Origin: Roseitalea sp. MMSF_3546
Lineage (GTDB): Bacteria > Pseudomonadota > Alphaproteobacteria > Rhizobiales > Rhizobiaceae
Direction of reading: 5' to 3'
NCBI RefSeq assembly: GCF_030732865.1
Contig: NZ_JASHKB010000002.1
Coordinates: 248,001-312,000, forward strand
Length of the DNA stretch: 64,000 nucleotides
Under the pieces are notes generated by a model. It was not told the origin of the DNA. It made no database searches and worked only from the letters and a program-made list of their open reading frames with translations. The position numbers and the translations under genes are program-made. Positions 46,512 through 54,928 of the stretch are shown in pieces; position 1 is the stretch's first letter, and the number at the start of each line of letters is the position of its first letter.

Positions 46512-47426
46512 ATGCGATCGATCACCCTGATAGCGGGGCCGACGGCGAGCGGCAAGTCGCGCCATGCGCTGGCGCTCGCAGAGCGCTCGGGCGCCCATAT
46601 CGTCAATGCCGATGCCATGCAGGTCTATGACGTTTTGCGCATCGTCACGGCGCGGCCCGATGGCAGGGCGCTGACGCGCGTGCCCCATCATCTTTACGGG
46701 CATGTCTCGCCTGCCGTGGCCTATTCGACCGGGCGCTGGGCGCGCGATGTCGCCGCGCTGCTGGCCGATCTGCCGGCCGACCTGCCGCTGGTGTTCGTCG
46801 GCGGCACGGGGCTCTATTTCCGGGCGCTGACCGAGGGCCTGTCGCCGATCCCCCACGTTCCGGCCGATCTGCGCGCGAGGTGGCGGGCGACCCTGGCCGA
46901 GCGCGGCGCGCCGGCGCTGCATGCCTTGCTGGCCAGCCGCGCCCCCGGTGTCGCGGCCACGCTCGAGCCCGGCGACGGGCAGCGGATCGTGCGCGCGCTC
47001 GAGGTGCTGGAGGCGACCGGTCGATCGATCGCGCAGTGGCAAAGCCGGGCCGGGACAGCTGTGATCGACCGCGCGGCGATCGCGACGCGTCATCTGCTGC
47101 TGCCGGAGCGCTCGGAACTGCATCGGCGGATCGCCGCCCGCGCGGCGGCGATGATCGAATCGGGCGGGATCGAGGAGGTGCAGCGGCTGCGCGCCATGCG
47201 GCTCGACCCGAACCTGCCGGCCATGAAGGCGATCGGGGTGCGCGAACTGGGCTCGCTGGCCGACGGGCACATCGACAGGACCGAAGCGCTCGCCCGGCTG
47301 ACGGCGTCCACGCGTCAATATGCCAAGCGCCAGATGAGCTGGTGGCGCAATCAGGGCGGCTCGGACTGGCAGGTGGTGATGGCGGGCGAGCCGCCAACGG
47401 CGTCTTCGCCGCCCTGTCCGGGCTGA
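46512..47426 (+). CDS. miaA: tRNA dimethylallyltransferase MiaA
   Basis: MiaA adds a dimethylallyl group to A37 of tRNAs that read UNN codons. The 304-residue protein has the P-loop GPTASGKS (residues about 8-15), the catalytic-site pattern NADAMQVY, FVGGTGLYFRAL, and the C-terminal ASTRQYAKRQMSWWRNQ that contacts tRNA. ATG 46512 with GGAAGGGA upstream is preferred; the frame runs open from 45513 but that is antisense to serB. Confidence 0.96.
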   Translation: MRSITLIAGPTASGKSRHALALAERSGAHIVNADAMQVYDVLRIVTARPDGRALTRVPHHLYGHVSPAVAYSTGRWARDVAALLADLPADLPLVFVGGTGLYFRALTEGLSPIPHVPADLRARWRATLAERGAPALHALLASRAPGVAATLEPGDGQRIVRALEVLEATGRSIAQWQSRAGTAVIDRAAIATRHLLLPERSELHRRIAARAAAMIESGGIEEVQRLRAMRLDPNLPAMKAIGVRELGSLADGHIDRTEALARLTASTRQYAKRQMSWWRNQGGSDWQVVMAGEPPTASSPPCPG

Positions 47427-47546
47427 AGGAAAACCGCTGCGGATGGCTACCCGATCGTTGACCGGCCCGGTGCGATTTCAACGGCCGGTGCACGCTTCCT
47501 TTACGCGGTGGTTGTAGTCCGTGATGCAGTGGTTGCAGTGAAGGGC

Positions 47547-48437
47547 ATGATGCGTCTCAGTCGTGCGGAATTGGGGATTCTGGCCTATGTTACGGCCCTT
47601 GGTGTGGCCGCGGTCGCTTCATGGTTCGTCGCGGACATCGTGAGCGGACCCTGGCCCGGCGGGCCCGGCGCCTGGACCGATCCGGCGGGGCTGCCGGTCA
47701 TCCTGTCACGCTTTGTCACGATCGTGTTGATCGCGGCGGTGTTGTTCGGCCTGGCCTGGCTCTACCCGGTCATCAGGCGCGACGCCCATGAGCGGGGTCG
47801 GCTGGCGCGCGAGAGCCGGTCGTACATGGAGGCCGCGCTGACCGACCCGCTGACCGGTCTGCAGAACCGGCGCTACTTCGACGACGCGCTGGGCGAGTTC
47901 ATGCGCGAGTTCGGATCCATCGACCGGCCGCTGGCGATGCTGATCCTCGATATCGACCATTTCAAGCAGGTCAACGATACCTACGGGCACGATGGCGGCG
48001 ATATGGTGTTGCGCGCGGTCTCGCTTTGCCTCCTGCAGCACACGCGCTATCACGACGTGCTTGCGCGGATCGGCGGTGAGGAGTTCGCCGTCATCCTGCC
48101 CAACACCGATGCGCCGGCCCTGCAACGCATCGCCGAGCGGATCCGGGCGGCGATCGCCGATCTGCCGGTCGTGCTCAAGGAGACCCGGGTGCCGATCACG
48201 GCCAGCTTCGGCATCGCCGTCTGGGACGGCGGTGAGAACGCCCAGGCGCTGATCAAGCGCGCCGACGAGAACCTGTATGCGGCAAAGAGCGGCGGCCGCA
48301 ACCGGGTCGCATCCACCGGCCAGGCCAGCGAAACGGCCAGGCCCGCCGCGCCGGCCCAGCCTATTTTCGGAACCGGCTTATCAACTCCCGGCTCGAACCG
48401 GACGGCCCGGTCCGGTCGGGCGCAGGCGGGTCGGTGA
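47547..48437 (+). CDS. Membrane-anchored diguanylate cyclase (GGDEF)
   Basis: The roughly 296-residue protein has two membrane spans (LGILAYVTALGVAAVASWFV and FVTIVLIAAVLFGLAWLYP). A GGDEF domain follows with DPLTGLQNRRYF, the metal-binding DIDHFKQVND and the active-site RIGGEEF. GGEEF is a functional variant, so c-di-GMP synthesis is likely. No clear inhibitory RxxD site is seen just before it. The start is uncertain: ATG 47547, ATG 47550 or GTG 47508. The last 77 bases overlap the convergent ATPase gene, encoding a Ser/Ala/Pro-rich tail. Confidence 0.85.
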   Translation: MMRLSRAELGILAYVTALGVAAVASWFVADIVSGPWPGGPGAWTDPAGLPVILSRFVTIVLIAAVLFGLAWLYPVIRRDAHERGRLARESRSYMEAALTDPLTGLQNRRYFDDALGEFMREFGSIDRPLAMLILDIDHFKQVNDTYGHDGGDMVLRAVSLCLLQHTRYHDVLARIGGEEFAVILPNTDAPALQRIAERIRAAIADLPVVLKETRVPITASFGIAVWDGGENAQALIKRADENLYAAKSGGRNRVASTGQASETARPAAPAQPIFGTGLSTPGSNRTARSGRAQAGR

Positions 48438-50301
48438 AGCGCCGGCCCGAGCGCACGTTGCGGGCCTCGGGCTGATCGGACTGTCGACGCAAGGGACCCT
48501 CATAGGTGAAAAGGGCCTCGCGCCCACCCGCCTCGGCCGCCGGCCGAGCGGGAGCAGGGCCGTCCGCGGGCAGGGAGGGCCGCTGGTCGTCGATTGGTGC
48601 GCAGGCTTCCTCCAATTCATAGGCCGTGTCGGCCGCCTCGTTGGCGCCCGGATCGCGCATCACCTTGAGAATGGCATTAAGGTCGACCGGCTCGTCGGCG
48701 CCGCCGGTGTCGGTCGACAGGTGATTGCCGGGCAGTTCGGCCTCGCGCACCGCTTCGAACATCATGCGCATCGGCGTCGTGACCGCCTGGCCGAAGCTGA
48801 TGGCCTCGCGGTTGGCGAGCGAGGGCAGAAAGCCGATATAGGAGCGCGAGGCGCCCGAGATCGCCTTGCGCATGATTTCCTGGTCTGCATCGTTGCTCAG
48901 CCGCATGGAGAGCATGGTCGAGCATTGCGACAGGATGGTCGCATCGACCTCGCTGGGACGCTGGGTGACGATGCCCAGGCTGACGCCGTATTTGCGCCCC
49001 TCCTTGGCGATGCGGGCAATGGCGGCCCGCGTCGGCCCGAAGCCGGCATCGGGATCGGCGGGAATGTAGCGGTGCGCCTCCTCGCACAGGACCAGCGTCT
49101 TCACCCGCGCGTTCGACCAGACCGACAGGTCGAAGGCCAGCCGGCACAGCACGCTGACGACCGCGTTGACGACTTCCGAAGGCAGCCCGTTGAGCTGGAA
49201 GATGGTCACCGGGCGACCATTGGCGGGCACGCGATAGATGTGGGCAAGCACGTCGGCGAAGTTGTCCACGATCGCGCGGTTGGCGAACATGAAGTGGTAG
49301 CGCGGGTCGTGCACGATCGAGTTGATGCGGGCCGAAAGGGCCTTGAGATGGGCGCGCGCGTCGCGCTGGTCGAGTTGGCCGGCGCGCTCGTCGATCAGCG
49401 CCAGAAGATCGGCGATGCGATAGGGGATCGGCGTGTCGGCGGTCAGCGACTGCCCGCGCCGGGGCTTGCGCAGGGTGGTCGAGGCGTCACCGCGGAAGCG
49501 CTGCTTGGCCAGCGGGATCATGTCGCGCAGGATATCGACCTCTTCGGGATCGGGCCGGCGGCCGCGGAAGAGCACCTCCACGAATTCCTCGAGCCGGAAG
49601 ATCCAGAATGGCAGGTCCAGGGAGGTGTCGCTGATCGTCTCGGAAATGTCGGGGAAGGCGGAGGCGAACTCGTTGTGCGGATCGAGAAGCAATATGCCCA
49701 GATCCGGGCGCGTCCTGACGATCTTGCGCACCAGAAGGCACACCGCCGTCGACTTGCCGACGCCGGTCGTGCCGACCACGGCGAAGTGGCGTGAGATGAG
49801 CTGGTCGATCGACAGCATGGCCGGCACGTCGCGGTTCTGCGACAGTTCGCCAAGGCTGACGGCGGTCTTGTCGGTATTGGCGAAGATGGCCTTGAGATCG
49901 TCGCTGCGGATGCGGTGGGCGATCGCGCCAAGATGCGGATAGGCCGACAGCCCGCCAAGAAAGACAGGCTTGCCGGCCGCATCATCGCGGATCTCGCCGA
50001 CAAGTTCGACATGCACGTGCAGGCGGTTGGGCCCGTCGTTGGACCAGTCGCCGTCGGGCGTGTCGATCCTGTAGAGCATGCCCACCGTGCGCAGCGACTG
50101 CGAACGGATGGTGATCAGCGTGCCGACCGCCCAGTAGTCGGCGCTCAGCGAATCGTCCGGCGGCATGACGGCGCTGATCACCGCGCGGGTGCCGTCGCAC
50201 TCGATGACGTGGCCCTGGGTCCGGTTGCGACGCAGCGTCCGCGGATCGGTTCCCTCCGTTCCGCTCGTCTGGGCCGGACCGGGGCTGGTGTCGCGGTACA
50301 T
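48361..50301 (-). CDS. HerA/DUF87-type ATPase
   Basis: The 646-residue protein starts with a small beta-barrel-like part (GHVIECDGTRAVISAV), then an FtsK/HerA ATPase core. It has Walker A GTTGVGKST (near residue 178), Walker B TLVLCEEAHRYIP and the sensor region GIVTQRPSEVDATILSQ. HerA proteins are hexameric DNA translocases that often partner the NurA nuclease, but no nurA gene is nearby. Similar standalone genes occur in rhizobia. The C-terminal 90 residues are low-complexity. The role is probably DNA processing or translocation, not proven. Confidence 0.85.
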   Translation of the reverse strand: MYRDTSPGPAQTSGTEGTDPRTLRRNRTQGHVIECDGTRAVISAVMPPDDSLSADYWAVGTLITIRSQSLRTVGMLYRIDTPDGDWSNDGPNRLHVHVELVGEIRDDAAGKPVFLGGLSAYPHLGAIAHRIRSDDLKAIFANTDKTAVSLGELSQNRDVPAMLSIDQLISRHFAVVGTTGVGKSTAVCLLVRKIVRTRPDLGILLLDPHNEFASAFPDISETISDTSLDLPFWIFRLEEFVEVLFRGRRPDPEEVDILRDMIPLAKQRFRGDASTTLRKPRRGQSLTADTPIPYRIADLLALIDERAGQLDQRDARAHLKALSARINSIVHDPRYHFMFANRAIVDNFADVLAHIYRVPANGRPVTIFQLNGLPSEVVNAVVSVLCRLAFDLSVWSNARVKTLVLCEEAHRYIPADPDAGFGPTRAAIARIAKEGRKYGVSLGIVTQRPSEVDATILSQCSTMLSMRLSNDADQEIMRKAISGASRSYIGFLPSLANREAISFGQAVTTPMRMMFEAVREAELPGNHLSTDTGGADEPVDLNAILKVMRDPGANEAADTAYELEEACAPIDDQRPSLPADGPAPARPAAEAGGREALFTYEGPLRRQSDQPEARNVRSGRRFTDPPAPDRTGPSGSSRELISRFRK

Positions 50302-50386
50302 GAGAGCCGATCCCTTTTTAGCCGGGTGAGGCTACCCGCACGCGGTTAAGGAATGGCTACGCGATACGGTTACCGGCGCAGGACGG

Positions 50387-50414
50387 TTGACCGGGCGCGG
50401 CGACATGCTAAATA
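50387..50414 (+). promoter_or_regulatory. Candidate promoter of the ilvB leader
   Basis: TTGACC (50387-50392) and TAAATA (50409-50414) are 16 bases apart. Transcription would be expected to start at about 50420-50422, that is, at the first base of the leader-peptide ATG (50421). Leaderless leader peptides are known for trpL in rhizobia, so this placement is plausible. Confidence 0.6.
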
Positions 50415-50420
50415 CGGCTC

Positions 50421-50471
50421 ATGATCTCGATGTCGCTTATCGTAGGACCGCGCATGGGCAAGGTGGCGTAG
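50421..50471 (+). CDS. Putative ilv leader peptide
   Basis: A 16-residue frame encodes MISMSLIVGPRMGKVA. It holds two Ile, one Leu and two Val, with the run LIV, and lies directly upstream of hairpins and a terminator before ilvB. Leader peptides rich in the pathway's amino acids control ilv operons by ribosome stalling in many proteobacteria. The stop TAG (50469-50471) lies in the loop and arm of the GGTGGC/GCCACC hairpin. This is inferred from position, composition and structure. Confidence 0.7.
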   Translation: MISMSLIVGPRMGKVA

Positions 50472-50528
50472 CCACCGGGCGAGACCACCCATGCGCGTTC
50501 GACCAAGGCTCCCCAGGGGGCCTTTTTT
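50449..50528 (+). promoter_or_regulatory. Transcription attenuator upstream of ilvB
   Basis: A perfect 10-bp stem pairs CGCGCATGGG (50449-50458) with CCCATGCGCG (50488-50497) and encloses GGTGGC (50462-50467) with GCCACC (50471-50476). It overlaps the second half of the leader frame. A terminator follows: AAGGCTCC (50505-50512) with GGGGCCTT-type arm (50517-50524) and T6 (50523-50528). Ribosome stalling at the LIV codons would change folding of the first stem. The exact antiterminator could not be drawn by eye. Confidence 0.7.
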
Positions 50529-50598
50529 GTTGCCTTAATCACGATCGATTGTATGACAACGTCCCCAAGGGACGCCCAGCCGAGACGGGAACAGTGAC

Positions 50599-52398
50599 AT
50601 GGACGCCAGACCCCAGACACAAGCGGACAGGCAGATGACGGGCGCGGAGATGGTGATCGAGGCGCTCAGGGACAATGGCGTCAAGCACATCTTCGGCTAT
50701 CCCGGCGGCGCCGTCCTGCCCATCTATGACGAGATCTTCCAGCAGGAGGACGTCGAGCACGTTCTGGTGCGGCACGAGCAGGGCGCCGGGCATGCGGCCG
50801 AGGGCTATGCGCGCTCGACCGGCAGGGTGGGCGTGGTTCTGGCGACATCGGGGCCGGGCGCGACCAATACCGTGACCGCGCTGCAGGATGCGCTGATGGA
50901 TTCGGTGCCGCTGGTTTGCATCACCGGCCAGGTGCCGACGACGCTGATCGGCTCGGACGCCTTTCAGGAGTGCGACACGGTCGGCATCACCCGGCCGTGC
51001 ACCAAGTACAACTGGCTGGTCAAGAACGTCGACGATCTCGCACGCATCCTGCACGAGGCGTTCCGTGTCGCCCAGACCGGCCGGCCGGGTCCGGTGGTCG
51101 TCGACATCCCCAAGGACGTGCAGTTCGCCACCGGCACGTATCGCGGCCCGGACATCGCCCATGAACGGATCAGCTACCAGCCAAGGCTCGACGCCGATCC
51201 GAACGCGATCGCGCAGGCCGTCTCGCTGATGGCGCAGGCAAAAAGGCCGGTCATCTATTCGGGCGGCGGCGTCATCAATTCGGGCGACAGGGCGAGCGCG
51301 CTGCTGCGCGAGCTGGTCGCGGCAACCGGATTTCCGATCACCTCGACGCTGATGGGCCTTGGCGCCTATCCGGCCTCGGGCGAGAACTGGATCGGCATGC
51401 TGGGCATGCACGGCACCTATGAAGCCAACATGGCCATGCACGACTGCGACCTGATGATCAATATCGGGGCGCGCTTCGACGATCGCATCACCGGCCGCGT
51501 CGACAAGTTCTCGCCGGGCTCGCGCAGGATCCATATCGACATCGACCCGTCCTCGATCAACAAGGTCGTGCATACCGATGTCGGCATCGTCGGCGATGTC
51601 GCCCATGTGCTCGAGGCCCTGCTCGAAGCCTGGCGCGATGGCGGGCACGGGCCGGACCGCAAGGCGCATGCGCCCTGGTGGGAGCAGATCGGCAAGTGGA
51701 AGGCGCGCAACTGCCTGGCCTATACCAATTCGGATGCGGTGATCATGCCGCAATACGCCATCCAGCGACTCTACGAGGCGACGCGCGCATCGGGCCGGGA
51801 TACCTTCATCACCACCGAGGTCGGCCAGCACCAGATGTGGGCGGCGCAGTACTTCGGTTTCGAAAAGCCCAATCGCTGGATGACGTCGGGCGGGCTGGGC
51901 ACGATGGGATACGGCCTGCCGGCGGCGCTGGGTGTGCAGATCGCCCACCCGGACGCGCTCGTCATCGACATTGCGGGCGATGCCTCGATCCAGATGAACA
52001 TCCAGGAGATGTCGACGGCGATCCAGTACATGACGCCGATCAAGATCTTCATCCTCAACAACCAGTACATGGGCATGGTGCGCCAGTGGCAGCAATTGCT
52101 GCACGGCAACCGGCGCTCGCACTCCTACACCGAGGCCATGCCCGATTTCGTCAAGCTGGCCGAGGCCTACGGGGCGCACGGCATACGCTGCCAGAAGCCG
52201 GGCGATCTCGACGAGGCGATCGCCGAGATGGTGGAGATCGACAAGCCGGTCATCTTCGATTGCGTGGTCTCGGCGCTGACGAACTGCTTTCCGATGATCC
52301 CGTCGGGCAAGGCGCATAACGAGATGCTGCTGCCGGACGAGGCCACAGACGAGGCCGTCGCCAATGCGATCGGCGCGGAAGGCAAGGCCCTTGTCTGA
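50599..52398 (+). CDS. ilvB: Acetolactate synthase large subunit
   Basis: The enzyme joins two pyruvates (or pyruvate and 2-oxobutyrate) in the first shared step of valine, leucine and isoleucine synthesis, using thiamine diphosphate. The 599-residue protein has the N-terminal domain with the catalytic Glu in HEQGAGHAAEGYARSTG, a central FAD-linked domain (GARFDDRITGRVDKF), and the ThDP site GDASIQMNIQEM with NNQYMGMVRQWQ. It has the form of the anabolic IlvB/IlvI type. It is preceded by an attenuator. Its small subunit ilvH lies 2.5 kb downstream, not adjacent. Confidence 0.95.
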   Translation: MDARPQTQADRQMTGAEMVIEALRDNGVKHIFGYPGGAVLPIYDEIFQQEDVEHVLVRHEQGAGHAAEGYARSTGRVGVVLATSGPGATNTVTALQDALMDSVPLVCITGQVPTTLIGSDAFQECDTVGITRPCTKYNWLVKNVDDLARILHEAFRVAQTGRPGPVVVDIPKDVQFATGTYRGPDIAHERISYQPRLDADPNAIAQAVSLMAQAKRPVIYSGGGVINSGDRASALLRELVAATGFPITSTLMGLGAYPASGENWIGMLGMHGTYEANMAMHDCDLMINIGARFDDRITGRVDKFSPGSRRIHIDIDPSSINKVVHTDVGIVGDVAHVLEALLEAWRDGGHGPDRKAHAPWWEQIGKWKARNCLAYTNSDAVIMPQYAIQRLYEATRASGRDTFITTEVGQHQMWAAQYFGFEKPNRWMTSGGLGTMGYGLPAALGVQIAHPDALVIDIAGDASIQMNIQEMSTAIQYMTPIKIFILNNQYMGMVRQWQQLLHGNRRSHSYTEAMPDFVKLAEAYGAHGIRCQKPGDLDEAIAEMVEIDKPVIFDCVVSALTNCFPMIPSGKAHNEMLLPDEATDEAVANAIGAEGKALV

Positions 52399-52419
52399 TC
52401 CCGCCTTTCGGCACGAGCC

Positions 52420-53340
52420 ATGAACCGGCCGGCGCCGGGGCCGGCCGACTATGCACTTCTGGGCACGCTGTCGCTGATCTGGGGCAGTGCGTTCCTGTTA
52501 TCGAAGATCGCGGTCGCCGATTTCGACCCGCTTACGCTGACCGCGCTGCGCCAGGCGATCGCGTTCGGGTGCTTTGTTGCGGTCGCTTTCGTCATCGGCA
52601 CGCGATGGTTCCGTCCCAGCATGGGCGAGCATGTCCTGATCGCCGCCTGCGCGTTGACCGGTACGGTGGTCCCGTTCACCGCGATCAACTGGGGCGTTGC
52701 CGTGGTCGACAGCGGGCTGGCGGCGATCCTGATGGGTCTTATGCCGCTTGTGGTCATCGTGCTGGCGCATTTCGCGACGCCCGACGAGAAGCTCAGCGGA
52801 CCGAAGGTTTTCGGTGTGCTGCTTGGCCTTGTGGGTCTTGCAATCCTGTTCTGGCCGGCGCTGCGCGACGGGCTGGGCCGCGATGTCTGGCGGCAACTGG
52901 CGCTTCTGGGCGCGGCGACCAGCTATGGCGTCAACGCGCTTTTGGTCAAGCGGTTGGTGCATCGGCCGCCGATCGCCTTCTTCGTCATGCTCACATGCTG
53001 GTCGGTGCTGTTTTCGGCGGTGCTTGCCTTCATCGTCGAGGCGCCGTTCTCCGCTTCGCCATCGCGCGATTCGCTTGCCGCGCTGGCCGCGCTGGGCGTC
53101 ATGCCCACGGCCGGCGGGGCCTTCCTGATGTTCGCGCTCATCGAGCGCCAGGGTGCATCGTTCTTCGGGCAGATCAACCTGCTGGTGCCGGTGGCGGGCT
53201 TTATCATCGGCGTGGGGCTCGCGGGCGAGCGGCCGGGGTTCGGCGCCGTCTTGGCGCTTGGCTGCATCGTGGCGGGCCTTGTCGTCGCGCGCATCGGCGC
53301 GGGGCGCGCGGGCCGGGTGCCGGTCGCACCGCAGCAATGA
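52420..53340 (+). CDS. EamA/DMT family transporter
   Basis: The 306-residue protein has ten hydrophobic segments in two EamA repeats (first from LLGTLSLIWGSAFLLSKIAV, second from LALLGAATSYGVNALLVKRLV). Such drug/metabolite transporters often export amino acids or similar compounds, but the substrate is unknown. It starts 21 bases after ilvB, so it is probably in the same transcript, which would fit metabolite export. A terminator hairpin follows its stop. Confidence 0.87.
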   Translation: MNRPAPGPADYALLGTLSLIWGSAFLLSKIAVADFDPLTLTALRQAIAFGCFVAVAFVIGTRWFRPSMGEHVLIAACALTGTVVPFTAINWGVAVVDSGLAAILMGLMPLVVIVLAHFATPDEKLSGPKVFGVLLGLVGLAILFWPALRDGLGRDVWRQLALLGAATSYGVNALLVKRLVHRPPIAFFVMLTCWSVLFSAVLAFIVEAPFSASPSRDSLAALAALGVMPTAGGAFLMFALIERQGASFFGQINLLVPVAGFIIGVGLAGERPGFGAVLALGCIVAGLVVARIGAGRAGRVPVAPQQ

Positions 53341-53368
53341 AAACGCCCGGCAGCCATGCCGCCGGGCG
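53340..53368 (-). terminator. Hairpin terminator for the minus-strand gene at 53392-54747
   Basis: On the minus strand CGCCCGGC (53368-53361) pairs with GCCGGGCG (53351-53344) over a 9-base loop, and TTTT follows (53343-53340). It lies between convergent genes, where it ends the acidic-protein gene. The stem could also serve the transporter gene. Confidence 0.75.
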
Positions 53369-53391
53369 CTTGCGATCACGGCTGAACGCCG

Positions 53392-54042
53392 TCAGTTGTT
53401 GACGGCCGAACTGAGCGTGAAGTCCTCACCATCGGCACGGATTTCGACCTCGACCGGCCGGCCCGAGCGCAGGACGGCGTCGAACTCGTAGTAGACATCG
53501 AAGTCCTCGCGCAGGCTGCGCTCGACCGACGACACCCGCAGGCCGCTGATCTCCTCGCCGATATCGCGGCGCAGGTCGCGCGGGACGGCGCGCAGCGGAA
53601 TGCGCTCCCTGATCTCGGTGATCGAACCGTCGGCGGTCATGTAGACGGCGGTCGGCCAGTTGGTGAACCGGTTGCGGCCGGCAAAGACAAAGGCGCTGTC
53701 GGCTTCCTGCGTGCGCCGCCACCCGGTAAAGCGCACATAGGGCATGACGGCCTGGGCGAGCGCGAAGGCCCGGCGCGCCTGCTGGCGCTGATCGGCCTGC
53801 GCGTCCTCGCCCTGCTGCGCATCGGCCGTCTGCTCACCGTTATCGGCGGCCATGGCGTCCTCGCCGGCATCGTCGGGCGCCAGTCCGGTCTGGCTTCGCT
53901 CGGCTGGAATGGGCTCGTCATCCGGTTCGGCCCTTGCCGGGTCCTTGGCGGCGGTCTGCTGGCCGTTCCCGGGGTCCTCGAGCTGTCGGTCGCCCTCGGC
54001 CTTGGCGGCGTCGGCGGGATCGATCGTCTCGTCGAAATCGTC
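53392..54042 (-). pseudogene. 3' part of an interrupted secreted-protein gene
   Basis: This segment is in the same frame as the upstream part (54043-54747) and follows its TAA directly. It reads DDFDETIDPADAAKAEGD onward without another stop to 53392. The first possible ATG is 53853. The C-terminal part (RFTGWRRTQEADSAFVFAGR, FTNWPTAVYMTADGSITEI, DVYYEFDAVLRSGRPVEVEI) looks like a small folded domain of unknown family. If translation stops at the TAA, only a version lacking the signal peptide could be made from 53853. One base change in the stop (CAA, GAA or AAA) would restore one protein of about 451 residues. Confidence 0.75.
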
Positions 54043-54747
54043 TTAGGTCTCGGCAATGGCGCCTTCGCTCATGTCGGTTTCGCCATCGGCCCGGTCGGCC
54101 CTCTCGCGCTCCTCCTGCTCGTCGTAGATGGGCTCGTAACGTTCGGCGATGGTGCCTTCGGCGACTTCGGTGTCACCGGCGCCCGGCGCCGTCATCACCG
54201 CGTCGGGATCCTCGGCGCCGCCATCGAGGGGCTGGTAGCGGCTTGCCACCGTGCCTTCGGAAGCCTGCATGTCGATGTCGCGATTGGTGCCTTCGGCCGC
54301 GGCGGCCTGCTGCGTGTCGGCCTGGTCGATCTCACCCTGCTCGGTCGCCTCGCGGACCTGCTCGGTGGGATCGTCCATTGCGTCGAGCGGTTCGAACTCG
54401 TCCATCATCGCGTCGGCCGACACAGTCGCGTCCGTCTCGGCATTGTAGTCCGGCACGTCCTGGGGGATCGTCTCGCCCGGCTGGACGCCGGCATCCTCGC
54501 GCAGCGAGGTCTGCTGCCCGTTGCCATCGCCCGCCTCGGCCAGGATGTCCCGGCAGACATTGATGATGGTCGCGGTGTTCGATCCGTTCTGCATCTGGCC
54601 GGTTTCGACCTGCGCGCCGCCGCGGTCCATGATGTCGCGACATGCGTCGCGCACCATCTGACCGGTGTCGGTCTGCTGGGCGGTGGCGGTTCGGGCCACG
54701 AGGGTCAGCGCCATGACGCTGGCGGTCGTCCTGAGTGCCTTGCGCAT
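54043..54747 (-). CDS. Secreted acidic repeat protein, ended early by in-frame TAA
   Basis: The 234-residue product has a signal peptide (RKALRTTASVMALTLVARTATA) from ATG 54747, which has GGAGGAGA just upstream. Two similar Cys-containing segments follow (VRDACRDIMDRGGAQ and IINVCRDILAEAGDG). Then comes a long acidic, Gln/Ala-rich part with imperfect repeats EGTVASRYQPL, EGTIAERYEPI and EGAIAET, where the third repeat is cut by TAA at 54043-54045. The sequence stays open in the same frame for another 217 codons. No family is recognised. The gene is either recently broken, read through, or miscalled at one base. Confidence 0.7.
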   Translation of the reverse strand: MRKALRTTASVMALTLVARTATAQQTDTGQMVRDACRDIMDRGGAQVETGQMQNGSNTATIINVCRDILAEAGDGNGQQTSLREDAGVQPGETIPQDVPDYNAETDATVSADAMMDEFEPLDAMDDPTEQVREATEQGEIDQADTQQAAAAEGTNRDIDMQASEGTVASRYQPLDGGAEDPDAVMTAPGAGDTEVAEGTIAERYEPIYDEQEERERADRADGETDMSEGAIAET

Positions 54748-54928
54748 CGTCTCCTCCGATGAATTCCTGCTGGCGGAGCCTGGCTCCGGCTTTCCAAGGG
54801 GCGCGTTCCTGCCCCTCTTGGCGGGTAATTCGCGAAACGGGCAAAGGTTCAGCGCCAGTTGACCGGGCCGACTTGAACGCCCGGCCAATCCCTGCCAATG
54901 AACGGCTTTGACGCATCGGACCGCAGCA

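Noticed and set aside
48277-49794. Long plus-strand frame opposite the HerA-like ATPase
   Set aside because: The minus-strand frame has Walker motifs; this one has none and reads like a complement-strand shadow.
53637-54056. Arg/Pro-rich minus-strand frame across the interrupted acidic-protein gene
   Set aside because: The frame in line with both halves of the acidic protein has better composition; this is a shifted shadow.
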